Shown here piece after piece: positions 9,282 to 18,080 of a stretch of 64,000 nt of DNA. Position 1 is the first letter of the stretch, and each line of letters opens with the position of its first letter. Where the stretch lies: positions 1,688,501 to 1,752,500 of the forward strand of contig NZ_CP108455.1 in the NCBI RefSeq assembly GCF_036241575.1. Reading direction: 5' to 3'. The notes below the pieces were generated by a model. It made no database searches and was not told the DNA's origin. It worked only from the letters and a program-made list of their open reading frames with translations. This DNA comes from Streptomyces sp. NBC_01267 (GTDB taxonomy: Bacteria > Actinomycetota > Actinomycetes > Streptomycetales > Streptomycetaceae). The position numbers and the translations under genes were made by a program.

Positions 9282-9662
9282 TCAGCCCCCGGACCGGCCC
9301 TCCGAATCGAAGCGGGCCGCTTCCAGGTACTCCGGCTTCGGATCGAGCGCGGCGGCCAACCGGAAGTGGCGCCTGGCCTGTTCCGGACGGCCGGCCCGCT
9401 CGAAGGTACGGGCCAGGGCGAAATGCGCGAAGGCGTTGTCCGGCTCCCGCTCCAGTACCAGCTGGAACTCCAGCTCGGCCGGGCGCAGTTGGGCAGCGGC
9501 GAAGAACGCGCGCGCCCGCAGCAGACGGGCCGCCGTGTTCTCCGGGTGGGCGGCGATGACCTCGTCGAGCAGCTTCACGGCGCCGCGCGGATCACGGGCC
9601 GCCAGCAGCGCTTCCGCCGCCCGGTAGTCGATGACGTGGGTCTCGGGGTTGCTGTGGGACAT
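9282..9662 (-). CDS. Tetratricopeptide-repeat protein
   Basis: 126 residues forming about three TPR units (ALLAARDPRGAVKLLDEVIAAHPEN, then FFAAAQLRPAELEFQLVLEREPDN, then ALARTFERAGRPEQARRHFRLAAALDP). It is probably a cytoplasmic protein-protein interaction module without catalysis. The ATG at 9662 is preceded by AAAGGA. It follows coaE on the same strand by 47 bp, an arrangement I recall as conserved in streptomycetes, so it is likely in the coaE transcription unit. Its partner is unknown. Confidence 0.88.
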   Translation of the reverse strand: MSHSNPETHVIDYRAAEALLAARDPRGAVKLLDEVIAAHPENTAARLLRARAFFAAAQLRPAELEFQLVLEREPDNAFAHFALARTFERAGRPEQARRHFRLAAALDPKPEYLEAARFDSEGRSGG

Positions 9663-9709
9663 CCGTCCGGTCCTTTCCGTCGTACTACTGCCCGCCCGGG
9701 GCTTCGGGG

Positions 9710-10321
9710 TCAGCCGCCCGCCCGGCCTGCTGCCCGCTCGGACAGCTGCGCCCAGACCGTGCGGACCTGCGGCTCCAGGGCCTCCAGGGGGCCGTCGTTG
9801 TCGATCAGGAGATCTGCGATCTCCCTGCGTTCTTCCCGGCCGGCCTGGGCTGCCATCCTGGCGCGGGCCTCGGATTCCCGCATGCCGCGCAGCCGTACCA
9901 ACCGGTCGAGCTGTGTCCCGGGCGACGCGTCGACCACGATCACCAGGTCGTAGAGCGGGGCGAGACCGTTCTCGGTCAGCAGGGGCACGTCGTGGATGAC
10001 GATCGAGTCCGCTCCCGCAAGGCCCTCCAGCTCCGCGGAGCGGGCTCCGACGAGCGGGTGGACGATCGCGTTCAGCGTCGCGAGCCGGTCCGCGTCGGCG
10101 AAGACGATCGAACCGAGCTTCGGCCGGTCCAGGCTTCCTTCGGCCGTGAGGACCGACTCCCCGAACGCCTCGACGACGGCCGCCAGCCCGGGAGTTCCGG
10201 GCTCGACCACCTCGCGCGCGATCCGGTCGGCGTCGATCAGCACCGCTCCGTACGAGACGAGCAGCCGGGACACTTCGCTCTTTCCGGCGCCGATTCCACC
10301 GGTCAACCCCACTTTCAGCAT
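9710..10321 (-). CDS. coaE: Dephospho-CoA kinase
   Basis: 203 residues. Phosphorylates the 3'-OH of dephospho-CoA, the last step of coenzyme A synthesis. It is a P-loop kinase: Walker [18 protein letters not shown] (residues 6-22), the CoA-domain [13 protein letters not shown] block, and the lid region [17 protein letters not shown]. Length is normal. The ATG at 10321 has no Shine-Dalgarno but a TAAGCT -10 box seven bases upstream, suggesting a leaderless mRNA. It is followed by the TPR gene. Confidence 0.97.
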   Translation of the reverse strand: MLKVGLTGGIGAGKSEVSRLLVSYGAVLIDADRIAREVVEPGTPGLAAVVEAFGESVLTAEGSLDRPKLGSIVFADADRLATLNAIVHPLVGARSAELEGLAGADSIVIHDVPLLTENGLAPLYDLVIVVDASPGTQLDRLVRLRGMRESEARARMAAQAGREERREIADLLIDNDGPLEALEPQVRTVWAQLSERAAGRAGG

Positions 10322-10328
10322 GGGCAGG

Positions 10329-10334
10329 AGCTTA
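10329..10334 (-). promoter_or_regulatory. Candidate -10 box for leaderless coaE
   Basis: TAAGCT on the minus strand, seven bases before the ATG. Initiation about seven bases downstream would put +1 at the start codon. No clear -35 is seen. Confidence 0.45.
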
Positions 10335-10381
10335 GACCGACCGTCTTTCCTCCGGACCGGGCCGGGCCCCGGCCGGAGCCG

Positions 10382-11320
10382 TCAGAGTTCGCCCTCCCGC
10401 TCCGCGAGGAAGCGCTCGAACTCGCGGCCGATCTCGTCGGCCGACGGCAGATCGACCGCCTCGGCGACCAGATTGCCGCGGGTCTCCGATCCGGCCAGCG
10501 CGTCGTACTGGTGCTCAAGTCCCTGGACGAGTGCGACCAGTTCCTCGTCGCCCTCGCCGATCTGGCGCTCGATCTCGTCCTGGGTGCGCTGCGCCTCCGT
10601 ACGCAGGGAGTGTGCGACTCCCGGCAGCACGAGCCCGGTCGCTCCCGTGACGGCTTCGAGCGCGGTCAGCGCGGCGTCCGGGTACGAGGAGCGTGCGACG
10701 TAGTGCGGCACGTGGGCGGCGACGCCGAGCACGTCGTGCCCGGACTGCGCCAGCCGGTACTCGACCAGCGCCTCCGCGCTGCCCGGTACCTGCGCCTCGT
10801 CGAACGGGGACCGGTGCCCCGGCATCAGGTCGGTGCGGTTGCCGTGCGGAGTGATGCCGACCGGGCGGGTGTGCGGGACGCCCATCGGGATGCCGTGGAA
10901 GTTCACCGAGATGCGTACGCCGAGCCGCTCGACGATCTGCTCCACCGCTGCTGCGAACCGCTCCCACTCGACGTCGGGCTCGGGGCCCGACAGCAGCAGG
11001 AAGGGCGCTCCTGTCGCGTCCTGCACCAGACGCACTTCGAGGGCCGGTGTCTCGTAGTCCGCCCACTGGTCGCGCTTGAAGGTCAGCAGGGGGCGGCGTG
11101 CCCGGTAGTCCACGAGCCGGTCGTGGTCGAAGCGGGCCACCACCTGATGGGGGAGGGTGTCCAGCAGCCCCTCGACGATCTGGTCGCCGGTCTCGCCCGC
11201 GTCGATGTACCCGTCGAAGTGGTAGAGCATGACAAGTCCGGCCGACTCCTGCGCGAGCGCCACATCGACGACTGCCAGGCCCTTCGGCTCCCATGCGTAC
11301 AAATCTTGCGGATCCAGCAC
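10382..11320 (-). CDS. PAC2-family protein (proteasome assembly chaperone-like)
   Basis: 312 residues of the PAC2 family, typified by [21 protein letters not shown] near the N-terminus and the [11 protein letters not shown] block in the middle. In eukaryotes the fold chaperones the 20S proteasome; in actinomycetes the molecular role is not established. The C-terminal ~80 residues are acidic and helical ([19 protein letters not shown]). GTG at 11320 is chosen because GGAGGAG lies eight bases upstream. It is 60 bp upstream of coaE, but coaE has its own promoter-like box. Confidence 0.9.
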   Translation of the reverse strand: MLDPQDLYAWEPKGLAVVDVALAQESAGLVMLYHFDGYIDAGETGDQIVEGLLDTLPHQVVARFDHDRLVDYRARRPLLTFKRDQWADYETPALEVRLVQDATGAPFLLLSGPEPDVEWERFAAAVEQIVERLGVRISVNFHGIPMGVPHTRPVGITPHGNRTDLMPGHRSPFDEAQVPGSAEALVEYRLAQSGHDVLGVAAHVPHYVARSSYPDAALTALEAVTGATGLVLPGVAHSLRTEAQRTQDEIERQIGEGDEELVALVQGLEHQYDALAGSETRGNLVAEAVDLPSADEIGREFERFLAEREGEL

Positions 11321-11487
11321 GATTACCGCTCCTCCTCGTGTTCATCGGGGAGAACGTCCGAGGGGGCGCGAGCATTCCCCGCGTACGCCTCTTCACAGGC
11401 GGCTCCCGGTGCGGGGCAACTCCCGGCCCCCTGACGGTCCGTCCTCTCGCGCCCCCTCCGTCGTCCTCCCCCTCCGGCGCGACGCGC

Positions 11488-11555
11488 ACCCCTCCCCCGG
11501 GCGTCCCCCCGGACTCTCCCCCGGACTCCCCCGTACCCCTTCCCCCGCACCCCTT
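11488..11555 (-). other. Potential G-quadruplex tract
   Basis: On the minus strand there are at least eight runs of four or more G separated by 1-7 bases, more than enough for intramolecular quadruplexes. It lies 170-235 bp upstream of the PAC2 start and just upstream of the beta-helix gene promoter. Confidence 0.6.
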
Positions 11556-11565
11556 GGTCCAGACC

Positions 11566-11594
11566 TTGACATGTCCACGCGCCGTCCCTACCGT
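11566..11594 (+). promoter_or_regulatory. Sigma-HrdB-type promoter of the beta-helix gene
   Basis: TTGACA (11566-11571), a 17-bp spacer, then TACCGT (11589-11594), which fits TANNNT. Predicted +1 is near 11601, giving a leader of about 95 nt. Confidence 0.7.
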
Positions 11595-11694
11595 CTCGGG
11601 GCAGCACAGCGTTCAGAAACTCGCCCACGGTTCACATGGACAAACATCGAGCGATGCTGTGGCGCGAATCCCGAACCCCGACGCGGAGGCCCCC

Positions 11695-12660
11695 ATGCGT
11701 ACCCGCCCGCTCCTCCTGCCCCTTCTGATCACGACCCTGGCCGCCGGCGGCCTGACCGCGACCGCATCGACCGCCGAAGCCGCCACGGTCGTCCAGGTGT
11801 CCACCGCGGCCCAGTTGAAGTCGGCCCTCACCACCGTCGGCCCCGGTGACACCATCCGGCTCGCCGACGGCACGTACACCGGCAACTTCAAGACGACAGC
11901 CGCCGGAACGTCCTCGTCCCGGATCACCCTCACCGGTTCGTCCAAGGCCGTCCTCACCACCACCGGCGGCGGCTACGGCCTCTATCTGAACGGGGCCTCG
12001 CACTGGACGGTCCAGGGCATCACCCTCACCGGCGGCCAGAAGGGGATCATGATGGACACGGCGGTCGGCGTGACCATCGATTCGGTGACCGTGCACGGCC
12101 TGGACATGGAGGGCGTGCACTTCCGCAGGTCCAGCAAGGACGGCGTCGTCAAGAACTCCCGGATCTACGACACCGGCCGCGACGGCCGCGGCATGGGTGA
12201 GGGCGTCTACGTCGGCACGGCGGGCGACCTCTCCGACAACAGCGACCGGGTGCAGATCCTGAACAACACCATCGGGCCCGGCGTCGGCGGCGAGAACGTC
12301 GACGTCAAGGAGGGCACCAGCGGCACACAGATCATCGGCAACACCTTCGACGGCAGCGGCCTCACCGGCGCCCACTACGACGACTCCTGGGTCGACGTGA
12401 AGGGTAACGACGCACTCGTCGAGAACAACACCGGCACCCACACCAGCAACACCGGCTACGAGACCCACACCCAGCAGCCGGGCTGGGGCTGCGGCACGGT
12501 CTTCCGCTCCAACACGTCCGACCTGAGCGACGATCCGGGCGCGCTCCAGCTCGCGTTCAACATCACCAACTACCAGGCGGACAGCTGCCCCACCACGGTC
12601 TACGCCAGCAACACGGTCACCGGCGGCAAGGGGCTCACCAACATCGCCGTCACCCCGTGA
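11695..12660 (+). CDS. Secreted right-handed beta-helix protein (pectate-lyase-like fold)
   Basis: 321 residues. A Sec signal peptide (MRTRPLLLPLLITTLAAGG, cleavage near AEA-ATV) is followed by a parallel beta-helix of about ten coils, seen as recurring strand motifs such as DTIRLADGTYTGNF, HWTVQGITLTGG and GVTIDSVTVHG. Asn ladders and a DVKEGTSGTQIIGNTF block are typical of polysaccharide lyases and hydrolases of the PL1/PL9/PL6 shape. I cannot identify a catalytic constellation, so lyase activity is a guess. The ATG at 11695 has GCGGAGG at ideal distance. It is monocistronic, between its own promoter and a terminator. Confidence 0.85.
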   Translation: MRTRPLLLPLLITTLAAGGLTATASTAEAATVVQVSTAAQLKSALTTVGPGDTIRLADGTYTGNFKTTAAGTSSSRITLTGSSKAVLTTTGGGYGLYLNGASHWTVQGITLTGGQKGIMMDTAVGVTIDSVTVHGLDMEGVHFRRSSKDGVVKNSRIYDTGRDGRGMGEGVYVGTAGDLSDNSDRVQILNNTIGPGVGGENVDVKEGTSGTQIIGNTFDGSGLTGAHYDDSWVDVKGNDALVENNTGTHTSNTGYETHTQQPGWGCGTVFRSNTSDLSDDPGALQLAFNITNYQADSCPTTVYASNTVTGGKGLTNIAVTP

Positions 12661-12680
12661 ACCCGCGCCCGCAGACATGA

Positions 12681-12714
12681 GCAAGGCCCGCCCCCCGAAG
12701 GGAGCGGGCCTTGC
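12681..12714. terminator. Bidirectional terminator between beta-helix gene and rpsA
   Basis: Perfect 11-bp stem gcaaggcccgc/gcgggccttgc with a 12-nt loop. Both flanking genes end toward it. Confidence 0.85.
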
Positions 12715-12745
12715 TTTCAGCTATCTACCAGCTGGGACCTGAGCG

Positions 12746-14257
12746 TCAGCTCTGGCCACCGGCCAGCTTCTCGCGCAGGGCGGCCAGCGCCTCGTCCGAC
12801 GCCAGGGCGCCGGAGTTGTCGTCCGACTCCGAGGAGTACGAACCACCCGAGACACCCGCACCGGCGTTGCCACCGGTCGCGGCCGGGGCGGCAGCGCCCT
12901 CGGCAGCAGCGGCCTCGTCGGCCTCGCGGGACTTGATGACCTGGGCCTGGTGCTGCTCGAAGCGCGACTGCGCCTCGGCGTACTGACCCTCCCAAGCCTC
13001 GCGCTGGGTCTCGAAGCCCTCGAGCCAGTCGTTCGTCTCGGGGTCGAAGCCCTCGGGGTAGATGTAGTTGCCCTGGTCGTCGTACGACGCGGCCATGCCG
13101 TACAGCGTCGGGTCGAACTCGACCGAGGCCGGGTCGGCACCGAAGGACTCGTTGGCCTGCTTCAGCGAGAGGCTGATGCGGCGGCGCTCGAGGTCGATGT
13201 CGATGACCTTGACGAAGATCTCGTCGTTGACCTGGACGACCTGCTCCGGGATCTCCACGTGGCGCTCGGCCAGCTCGGAGATGTGGACCAGACCCTCGAT
13301 GCCCTCGTCGACGCGCACGAACGCACCGAACGGAACGAGCTTCGTGACCTTACCCGGGACGACCTGACCGATCTGGTGCGTACGGGCGAACTGCTGCCAC
13401 GGGTCTTCCTGCGTCGCCTTGAGCGACAGGGAGACGCGCTCGCGGTCCATGTCGACGTCGAGGACCTCGACGGTGACTTCCTGGCCGACCTCGACAACCT
13501 CGGAGGGGTGGTCGATGTGCTTCCAGGAGAGCTCGGAGACGTGCACGAGACCGTCGACGCCACCCAGGTCCACGAAGGCACCGAAGTTGACGATCGAGGA
13601 GACGACGCCGGAGCGGACCTGACCCTTCTGCAGGGTCGTGAGGAACGTCTGGCGGACCTCGGACTGGGTCTGCTCGAGCCAGGCACGGCGGGACAGGACC
13701 ACGTTGTTGCGGTTCTTGTCCAGCTCGATGATCTTGGCCTCGAGCTCCTTGCCCACGTAGGGCTGGAGGTCGCGGACACGACGCATCTCGACCAGGGAGG
13801 CCGGCAGGAAGCCACGGAGGCCGATGTCGAGGATGAGACCACCCTTGACGACCTCGATGACGGTACCGGTGACGATGCCGTCTTCTTCCTTGATCTTCTC
13901 GATGGTGCCCCAGGCACGCTCGTACTGAGCGCGCTTCTTCGAGAGGATCAGGCGGCCTTCCTTGTCCTCCTTCTGGAGAACCAGGGCCTCGATCTCGTCG
14001 CCGACCTTGACGACCTCGTTCGGGTCGACGTCGTGCTTGATCGAGAGCTCGCGGCTCGGGATGACGCCTTCGGTCTTGTAACCGATGTCGAGGAGAACCT
14101 CGTCCCGGTCAACCTTGACGATGACGCCGTCAACGATGTCGCCATCGTTGAAGTACTTGATCGTCTCGTCGATCGCCGCGAGGAACGCGTCCGCGTCGCC
14201 GATGTCGTTGACCGCAACCTGCGGCGTGGTGGCGGTGGTCTCGGTGCTGCTCGTCAT
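12746..14257 (-). CDS. rpsA: 30S ribosomal protein S1
   Basis: 503 residues with four S1 (OB-fold) RNA-binding domains, opening at about residues 38 (GDIVDGVIVKVDRDEVLLDIG), 122, 208 and 293, and an acidic Ala/Ser/Gly-rich tail from about 410 (DEAAAAEGAAAPAATGG). S1 recruits mRNA to the 30S subunit. Four domains, not six, is the usual actinobacterial form. ATG 14257 (MTSSTETTATT) is chosen; the open frame extends further upstream, but composition there is non-coding. A strong promoter lies 220 bp upstream, leaving a long structured leader. Confidence 0.97.
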   Translation of the reverse strand: MTSSTETTATTPQVAVNDIGDADAFLAAIDETIKYFNDGDIVDGVIVKVDRDEVLLDIGYKTEGVIPSRELSIKHDVDPNEVVKVGDEIEALVLQKEDKEGRLILSKKRAQYERAWGTIEKIKEEDGIVTGTVIEVVKGGLILDIGLRGFLPASLVEMRRVRDLQPYVGKELEAKIIELDKNRNNVVLSRRAWLEQTQSEVRQTFLTTLQKGQVRSGVVSSIVNFGAFVDLGGVDGLVHVSELSWKHIDHPSEVVEVGQEVTVEVLDVDMDRERVSLSLKATQEDPWQQFARTHQIGQVVPGKVTKLVPFGAFVRVDEGIEGLVHISELAERHVEIPEQVVQVNDEIFVKVIDIDLERRRISLSLKQANESFGADPASVEFDPTLYGMAASYDDQGNYIYPEGFDPETNDWLEGFETQREAWEGQYAEAQSRFEQHQAQVIKSREADEAAAAEGAAAPAATGGNAGAGVSGGSYSSESDDNSGALASDEALAALREKLAGGQS

Positions 14258-14367
14258 GTGGGAAAGGGCTCCGGTACGGACATTGAAGTCGTAGGTACTG
14301 CTACGCCGGGAGCCCGTATCGCCTCTGCAGACGCCGGACAGCCCAGGAAGCGCCGATCCGGTGTTCC

Positions 14368-14385
14368 GTGTTCGTTGCCGAACAC
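14368..14385 (-). promoter_or_regulatory. GNRA-tetraloop hairpin in rpsA leader
   Basis: As RNA: GUGUUCG-GCAA-CGAACAC, a perfect 7-bp stem closed by a GCAA tetraloop, about 110 nt upstream of the start codon. Confidence 0.7.
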
Positions 14386-14395
14386 GTCGGTGGCG

Positions 14396-14410
14396 CCTCG
14401 ATAACCGAGG
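14396..14410 (-). promoter_or_regulatory. Second small hairpin in rpsA leader
   Basis: CCTCG-GTTAT-CGAGG on the rpsA strand, just upstream (5') of the GNRA hairpin. Confidence 0.5.
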
Positions 14411-14476
14411 GGACATGCAACAGATGCAAGCGCAGCCTGCTAGGTCTGAGGAGCGCAGGCTCGCAGCGCAACTTGT

Positions 14477-14505
14477 AGCATACGGGGACGGCCGGACACG
14501 GTCAA
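14477..14505 (-). promoter_or_regulatory. rpsA promoter
   Basis: TTGACC (14500-14505), a 17-bp spacer, and TATGCT (14477-14482) on the minus strand, close to the vegetative consensus TTGACN-17/18-TANNNT. Predicted +1 is near 14470. Confidence 0.8.
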
Positions 14506-14637
14506 TGCGCGAAGGCGCACACCCGGGGCGGAACGCCCCATTCCCGGCACAACTTCGGCCGCACGGGGCCGGATCGGCCCCGGACACCGTTCCACCAGCG
14601 ACGCATCCCGTTGGTCCCGACGATACAGACAGGCACG

Positions 14638-15459
14638 ATGAGCGAAGAGTACGAGCCCGAGGCGACACGTCGTGACGCCGGGGACACCGAGAGCAGCCGT
14701 GCCAACCGTGGCTGGTGGGACCGGAACGCCGACGAGTACCAGACGGAGCACGGCTCGTTCCTCGGCGACGACCGTTTCGTCTGGGGGCCCGAGGGCCTCG
14801 ACGAGGTCGAGGCCGAGCTGCTGGGCCCCGCCGAGGAGCTGAAGGGGCTCGACGTCCTGGAGATCGGTGCGGGCGCCGCGCAGTGTTCGCGCTGGCTGGC
14901 CGCGCAGGGCGCGCACCCGGTGGCACTCGACGTCTCGCACCGCCAGCTCCAGCACGCGCTGCGGATCGCCGAGCACAACCCCGGCGGCGCGAGCGTGCCG
15001 CTGGTCGCGGCCGACGCGTCGGTCCTCCCCTTCCGCGACGGCTCCTTCGACCTGGCCTGTTCCGCGTACGGCGCGGTCCCCTTCGTCGCGGACCCGGTGA
15101 AGGTCTTCCGCGAGGTGCGGCGGGTGCTGCGGCCCGGCGGGCGCTGGATCTTCTCCGTCACGCACCCGATCCGCTGGGCGTTCCCCGACGAGCCGGGGCC
15201 CGAGGGCCTGACCGTCGCCGCCTCCTACTTCGACCGCACTCCGTACGTCGAGGAGGACGAGAAGGGCGACGCGGTGTACGTCGAGCACCACCGCACCGTC
15301 GGCGACCGGGTGCGGGACGTGGTGGCGGGCGGCTTCCGGCTGGTCGACCTGGTCGAGCCGGAGTGGCCGGCCTGGAACACCTCGGAGTGGGGCGGCTGGT
15401 CCCCGCTGCGCGGCAAGCTGATCCCGGGGTCCGCGATCTTCGTCTGCGTACGGGACTGA
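14638..15459 (+). CDS. Class I SAM-dependent methyltransferase
   Basis: 273 residues. Motif I is LDVLEIGAGAAQCSRWL, then ALDVSHRQLQHAL, and the post-motif LRPGGRWIFSVTHPIRW is typical of Methyltransf_11 enzymes. The N-terminal SSRANRGWWDRNADEYQTEHG is the hallmark of a conserved actinobacterial methyltransferase found beside hrpB. The acceptor is unknown. ATG 14638 (MSEEYEPEA) is preferred to an in-frame GTG at 14611. The stop codon falls inside the first unit of a 21-bp repeat array that runs to the hrpB start. Confidence 0.88.
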   Translation: MSEEYEPEATRRDAGDTESSRANRGWWDRNADEYQTEHGSFLGDDRFVWGPEGLDEVEAELLGPAEELKGLDVLEIGAGAAQCSRWLAAQGAHPVALDVSHRQLQHALRIAEHNPGGASVPLVAADASVLPFRDGSFDLACSAYGAVPFVADPVKVFREVRRVLRPGGRWIFSVTHPIRWAFPDEPGPEGLTVAASYFDRTPYVEEDEKGDAVYVEHHRTVGDRVRDVVAGGFRLVDLVEPEWPAWNTSEWGGWSPLRGKLIPGSAIFVCVRD

Positions 15460-15550
15460 GCCCGCGGCGTGACGGACCGTCCCGGCGGCGTACGGGACTG
15501 AGCCCGCGGCGTACGGGACCGCCCCCGCGGCGTACGAGACTGGGCGGGTG
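15446..15550. repeat. Five-unit 21-bp tandem repeat spanning stop codon to hrpB start
   Basis: Exactly five 21-bp units in head-to-tail register, each beginning gcgt(a/g)acgg-type and ending in a c/g-rich half. Units 1 and 3 are identical (gcgtacgggactgagcccgcg). Unit 1 contains the methyltransferase stop, and unit 5 ends with the hrpB GTG. Confidence 0.85.
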
Positions 15551-18076
15551 ATCCGTACCGGCGCGCTCGACGTGCTCCCCGTCCGTACCGCCGTGCCCGC
15601 CCTGGAGCGGGCACTCGACGCGCACGGGACCGCCGTGCTCTGCGCGCCGCCCGGCACCGGCAAGACCACCCTCGTCCCCCTGGTGCTCGCCGGTCTCGTC
15701 GGGGACGGAGCCGGGCGCGGTCCGGTGCGGAAGGTGGTCGTCGCGGAACCCCGGCGCATCGCCGCACGCGCGGCGGCCCGCCGGATGGCCTGGCTGCTCG
15801 GCGAGTCCGTCGGCGGCCGGGTGGGATTCACCGTGCGCGGGGAGCGGGTGGCGGGCCCCGGCACGGTGGTGGAGGTCGTCACGACCGGTGTCCTGCTGCA
15901 GCGCCTCCAGCGCGACCAGGAGCTGGCCGGGGTCGATGTGGTGATGCTCGACGAGTGCCACGAACGCCATCTCGACGCGGACACCGTCGCCGCCTTCCTG
16001 CTGGACGTACGGGCGGCGCTCCGGCCCGAGCTGCGGCTGGTCGCCGCCTCCGCGACGACGGACGCGCAGGGGTGGGCGCGGCTGCTCGGGGACGCGCCGG
16101 TGGTGGAGGCCCGGGGCGTGGCGTACCCGGTGGAGACGGTGTGGGCGCCGCCGGCCCGGCCGGTGCGCCCGCCGCACGGGATGCGGGTCGACCCCGCACT
16201 GCTGACGCATGTCGCCTCGGTCGTCCGGCGGGCGCTGGCCGAGCGGACCGGGGACGTGCTCTGTTTCCTGCCCGGGGTCGGTGAAATCACCAGGGTGGCC
16301 GGGCAGTTGGGCGGCCTGGGGGTGGATGTCCTCCAGGTGCACGGACGGGCTCCGGCCGCCGTTCAGGACGCGGTACTCGCCGGTTCGGACAGCCGGCGGG
16401 TGGTCCTCGCGACGTCGGTGGCCGAGTCGTCGCTGACCGTGCCGGGGGTACGGGTGGTGGTCGACGCCGGGCTGGCCCGGGAGCCGCGCACCGACCACGC
16501 GCGCGGGCTGAGCGCCCTCACGACCGTACGGGCTTCGCAGGCCGCGTCCCGCCAGCGCGCGGGACGGGCCGGGCGGGAGGCCCCCGGCACCGTCTACCGC
16601 TGCTGGACGGAGGCCGAGAACACCCGGCTCGCCCGCTTCCCCTCCCCCGAGATCAAGGTCGCCGACCTGGCCGCCTTCGCACTCCAGGCGGCCTGCTGGG
16701 GCGACCCGTCGGCTGCCGGCCTGGCACTGCTCGACCCGCCGCCGGCCGGGGCGATGGCCGCGGCCCGGGAGGTACTCGCCGCGATCGGCGCCGTGGACGC
16801 GGACGGCCGGGCCACCGGACGGGGCGTACGGATGGCCCGGCTGGGACTGCACCCCCGGCTCGCGCGGGCGCTCGTCGACGGCGCACGCGAGGTCGGAGCC
16901 CGCCGGGCCGCGGAGGTGGTGGCACTGCTCAGCGAGGAGCCGCCTCGGGAGTACGGGGACGACCTGGCCGCCGCCTGGCGCACCGCGCGCGCGGGCGGCG
17001 ACAGCTACGCGGGCCGCTGGCGTCAGGAGGCCCGCAGGCTGGCTTCGGGGGTGGACGGCGGCGGTACGGGCCGGGGCGGCCGGGCACCCGCCGCAGGCGA
17101 CGACGCCGTGGCGGGGCTGGTCGCCGCGCTGGCCTTCCCCGAGCGGGTGGCGCGGGCCCGGTCCGAGGGCGTGTTCCTGATGGCGTCGGGAACGGGGGCC
17201 GAGACGGCGGCCGGGTCGCGGCTGCGCGGCTCACCGTGGCTGGCCGTCGCGGTCGCCGACCGGCCCGCGACCGCCGCCTCCGCACGGGTGCGGCTGGCGG
17301 CCGTGATCGACGAGGACACCGCACGGCTGGCCGCCGGGCACCTGCTCGGCACGGACGAGGAGGTCCGCTGGGAGAGCGGCGACGTGCTGGCGCGGCGGGT
17401 GGAGCGGCTGGGCGCCGTCGAACTGGCGGCGAGAGCGCTGAAGAGCCCGGAGCCCGCTCTCGTACGGGAGGCGCTCCTCGACGGGCTGCGCCGCGAGGGG
17501 CTCGGGCTGCTGCGGTGGTCGCCCCACGCGCGGGAACTGCGGCAGCGGCTGGCCTTTCTGCACCGGGAAGTGGGCCGGGGCTGGCCGGACGTCTCGGACG
17601 AGGCCCTCGCCGGGCACCCCGACGCCTGGCTGGAACCCGAACTGTCCAGGGCACGGCGGAGAGCGGATCTGGCGCGGATCGACGCCGGACAGGCACTCGA
17701 CCGGCTGCTGCCCTGGGCGACCGGTGAGGCGGCGCGGCTGGACGAGCTGGCGCCCGAGCGGTACGAGGTGCCGAGCGGGTCACGGATCCGGCTCGACTAC
17801 GGGGGCGCGCAGCCGGTGCTCGCGGTGAAGCTCCAGGAGATGTTCGGTCTCGCCGAGACCCCGGCCGTCGCAGGGGTGCCGGTGCTGGTGCATCTGCTGT
17901 CCCCGGCCGGGCGGCCCGCCGCCGTGACCGCGGACCTGGCGTCGTTCTGGCGCGAGGGGTACCGGTCCGTACGGGCGGAGCTGCGCGGGCGCTACCCGCG
18001 CCATCCCTGGCCGGAGGACCCTTCGGCGGCGGAGCCCACGCGGTACACGAAGGCCCGCCAGAACGGGAGTCGGTAA
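15548..18076 (+). CDS. hrpB: ATP-dependent helicase HrpB
   Basis: 842 residues. DEAH/RHA-type superfamily 2 RNA helicase: Walker A APPGTGKTT (about 34-42), DECH box VMLDECHERH (about 133-142), ATSVAESSLTVPGV and QRAGRAGRE of the second RecA lobe, then the HA2 and HrpB-specific C-terminal domains ending near RYPRHPWPEDP. Its precise RNA substrate is unknown in bacteria. The GTG at 15548 gives a start (MIRTGALDVLPVRTAVPAL) that matches family members, but its ribosome site lies in the repeat array and is poor. It converges with the DUF3068 gene, four bases apart. Confidence 0.95.
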   Translation: MIRTGALDVLPVRTAVPALERALDAHGTAVLCAPPGTGKTTLVPLVLAGLVGDGAGRGPVRKVVVAEPRRIAARAAARRMAWLLGESVGGRVGFTVRGERVAGPGTVVEVVTTGVLLQRLQRDQELAGVDVVMLDECHERHLDADTVAAFLLDVRAALRPELRLVAASATTDAQGWARLLGDAPVVEARGVAYPVETVWAPPARPVRPPHGMRVDPALLTHVASVVRRALAERTGDVLCFLPGVGEITRVAGQLGGLGVDVLQVHGRAPAAVQDAVLAGSDSRRVVLATSVAESSLTVPGVRVVVDAGLAREPRTDHARGLSALTTVRASQAASRQRAGRAGREAPGTVYRCWTEAENTRLARFPSPEIKVADLAAFALQAACWGDPSAAGLALLDPPPAGAMAAAREVLAAIGAVDADGRATGRGVRMARLGLHPRLARALVDGAREVGARRAAEVVALLSEEPPREYGDDLAAAWRTARAGGDSYAGRWRQEARRLASGVDGGGTGRGGRAPAAGDDAVAGLVAALAFPERVARARSEGVFLMASGTGAETAAGSRLRGSPWLAVAVADRPATAASARVRLAAVIDEDTARLAAGHLLGTDEEVRWESGDVLARRVERLGAVELAARALKSPEPALVREALLDGLRREGLGLLRWSPHARELRQRLAFLHREVGRGWPDVSDEALAGHPDAWLEPELSRARRRADLARIDAGQALDRLLPWATGEAARLDELAPERYEVPSGSRIRLDYGGAQPVLAVKLQEMFGLAETPAVAGVPVLVHLLSPAGRPAAVTADLASFWREGYRSVRAELRGRYPRHPWPEDPSAAEPTRYTKARQNGSR

Positions 18077-18080
18077 CCCT

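Larger units (their letters stand above)
11321..11694. other. Intergenic region with a C-rich tract
   Basis: 374 bp between divergent genes. It contains a strongly pyrimidine-rich block (11488-11555) and a consensus promoter for the rightward gene. Confidence 0.7.
14258..14637. other. rpsA leader and divergent promoter region
   Basis: 380 bp. It holds the rpsA promoter, its ~213-nt leader with at least two hairpins, and the upstream region of the divergent methyltransferase, for which no clear promoter was seen. Confidence 0.7.

Noticed and set aside
12950..14404. Open frame opposite rpsA rich in Asp/Leu/Val
   Set aside because: It is the antisense of S1 domain codons; no ribosome site or family.
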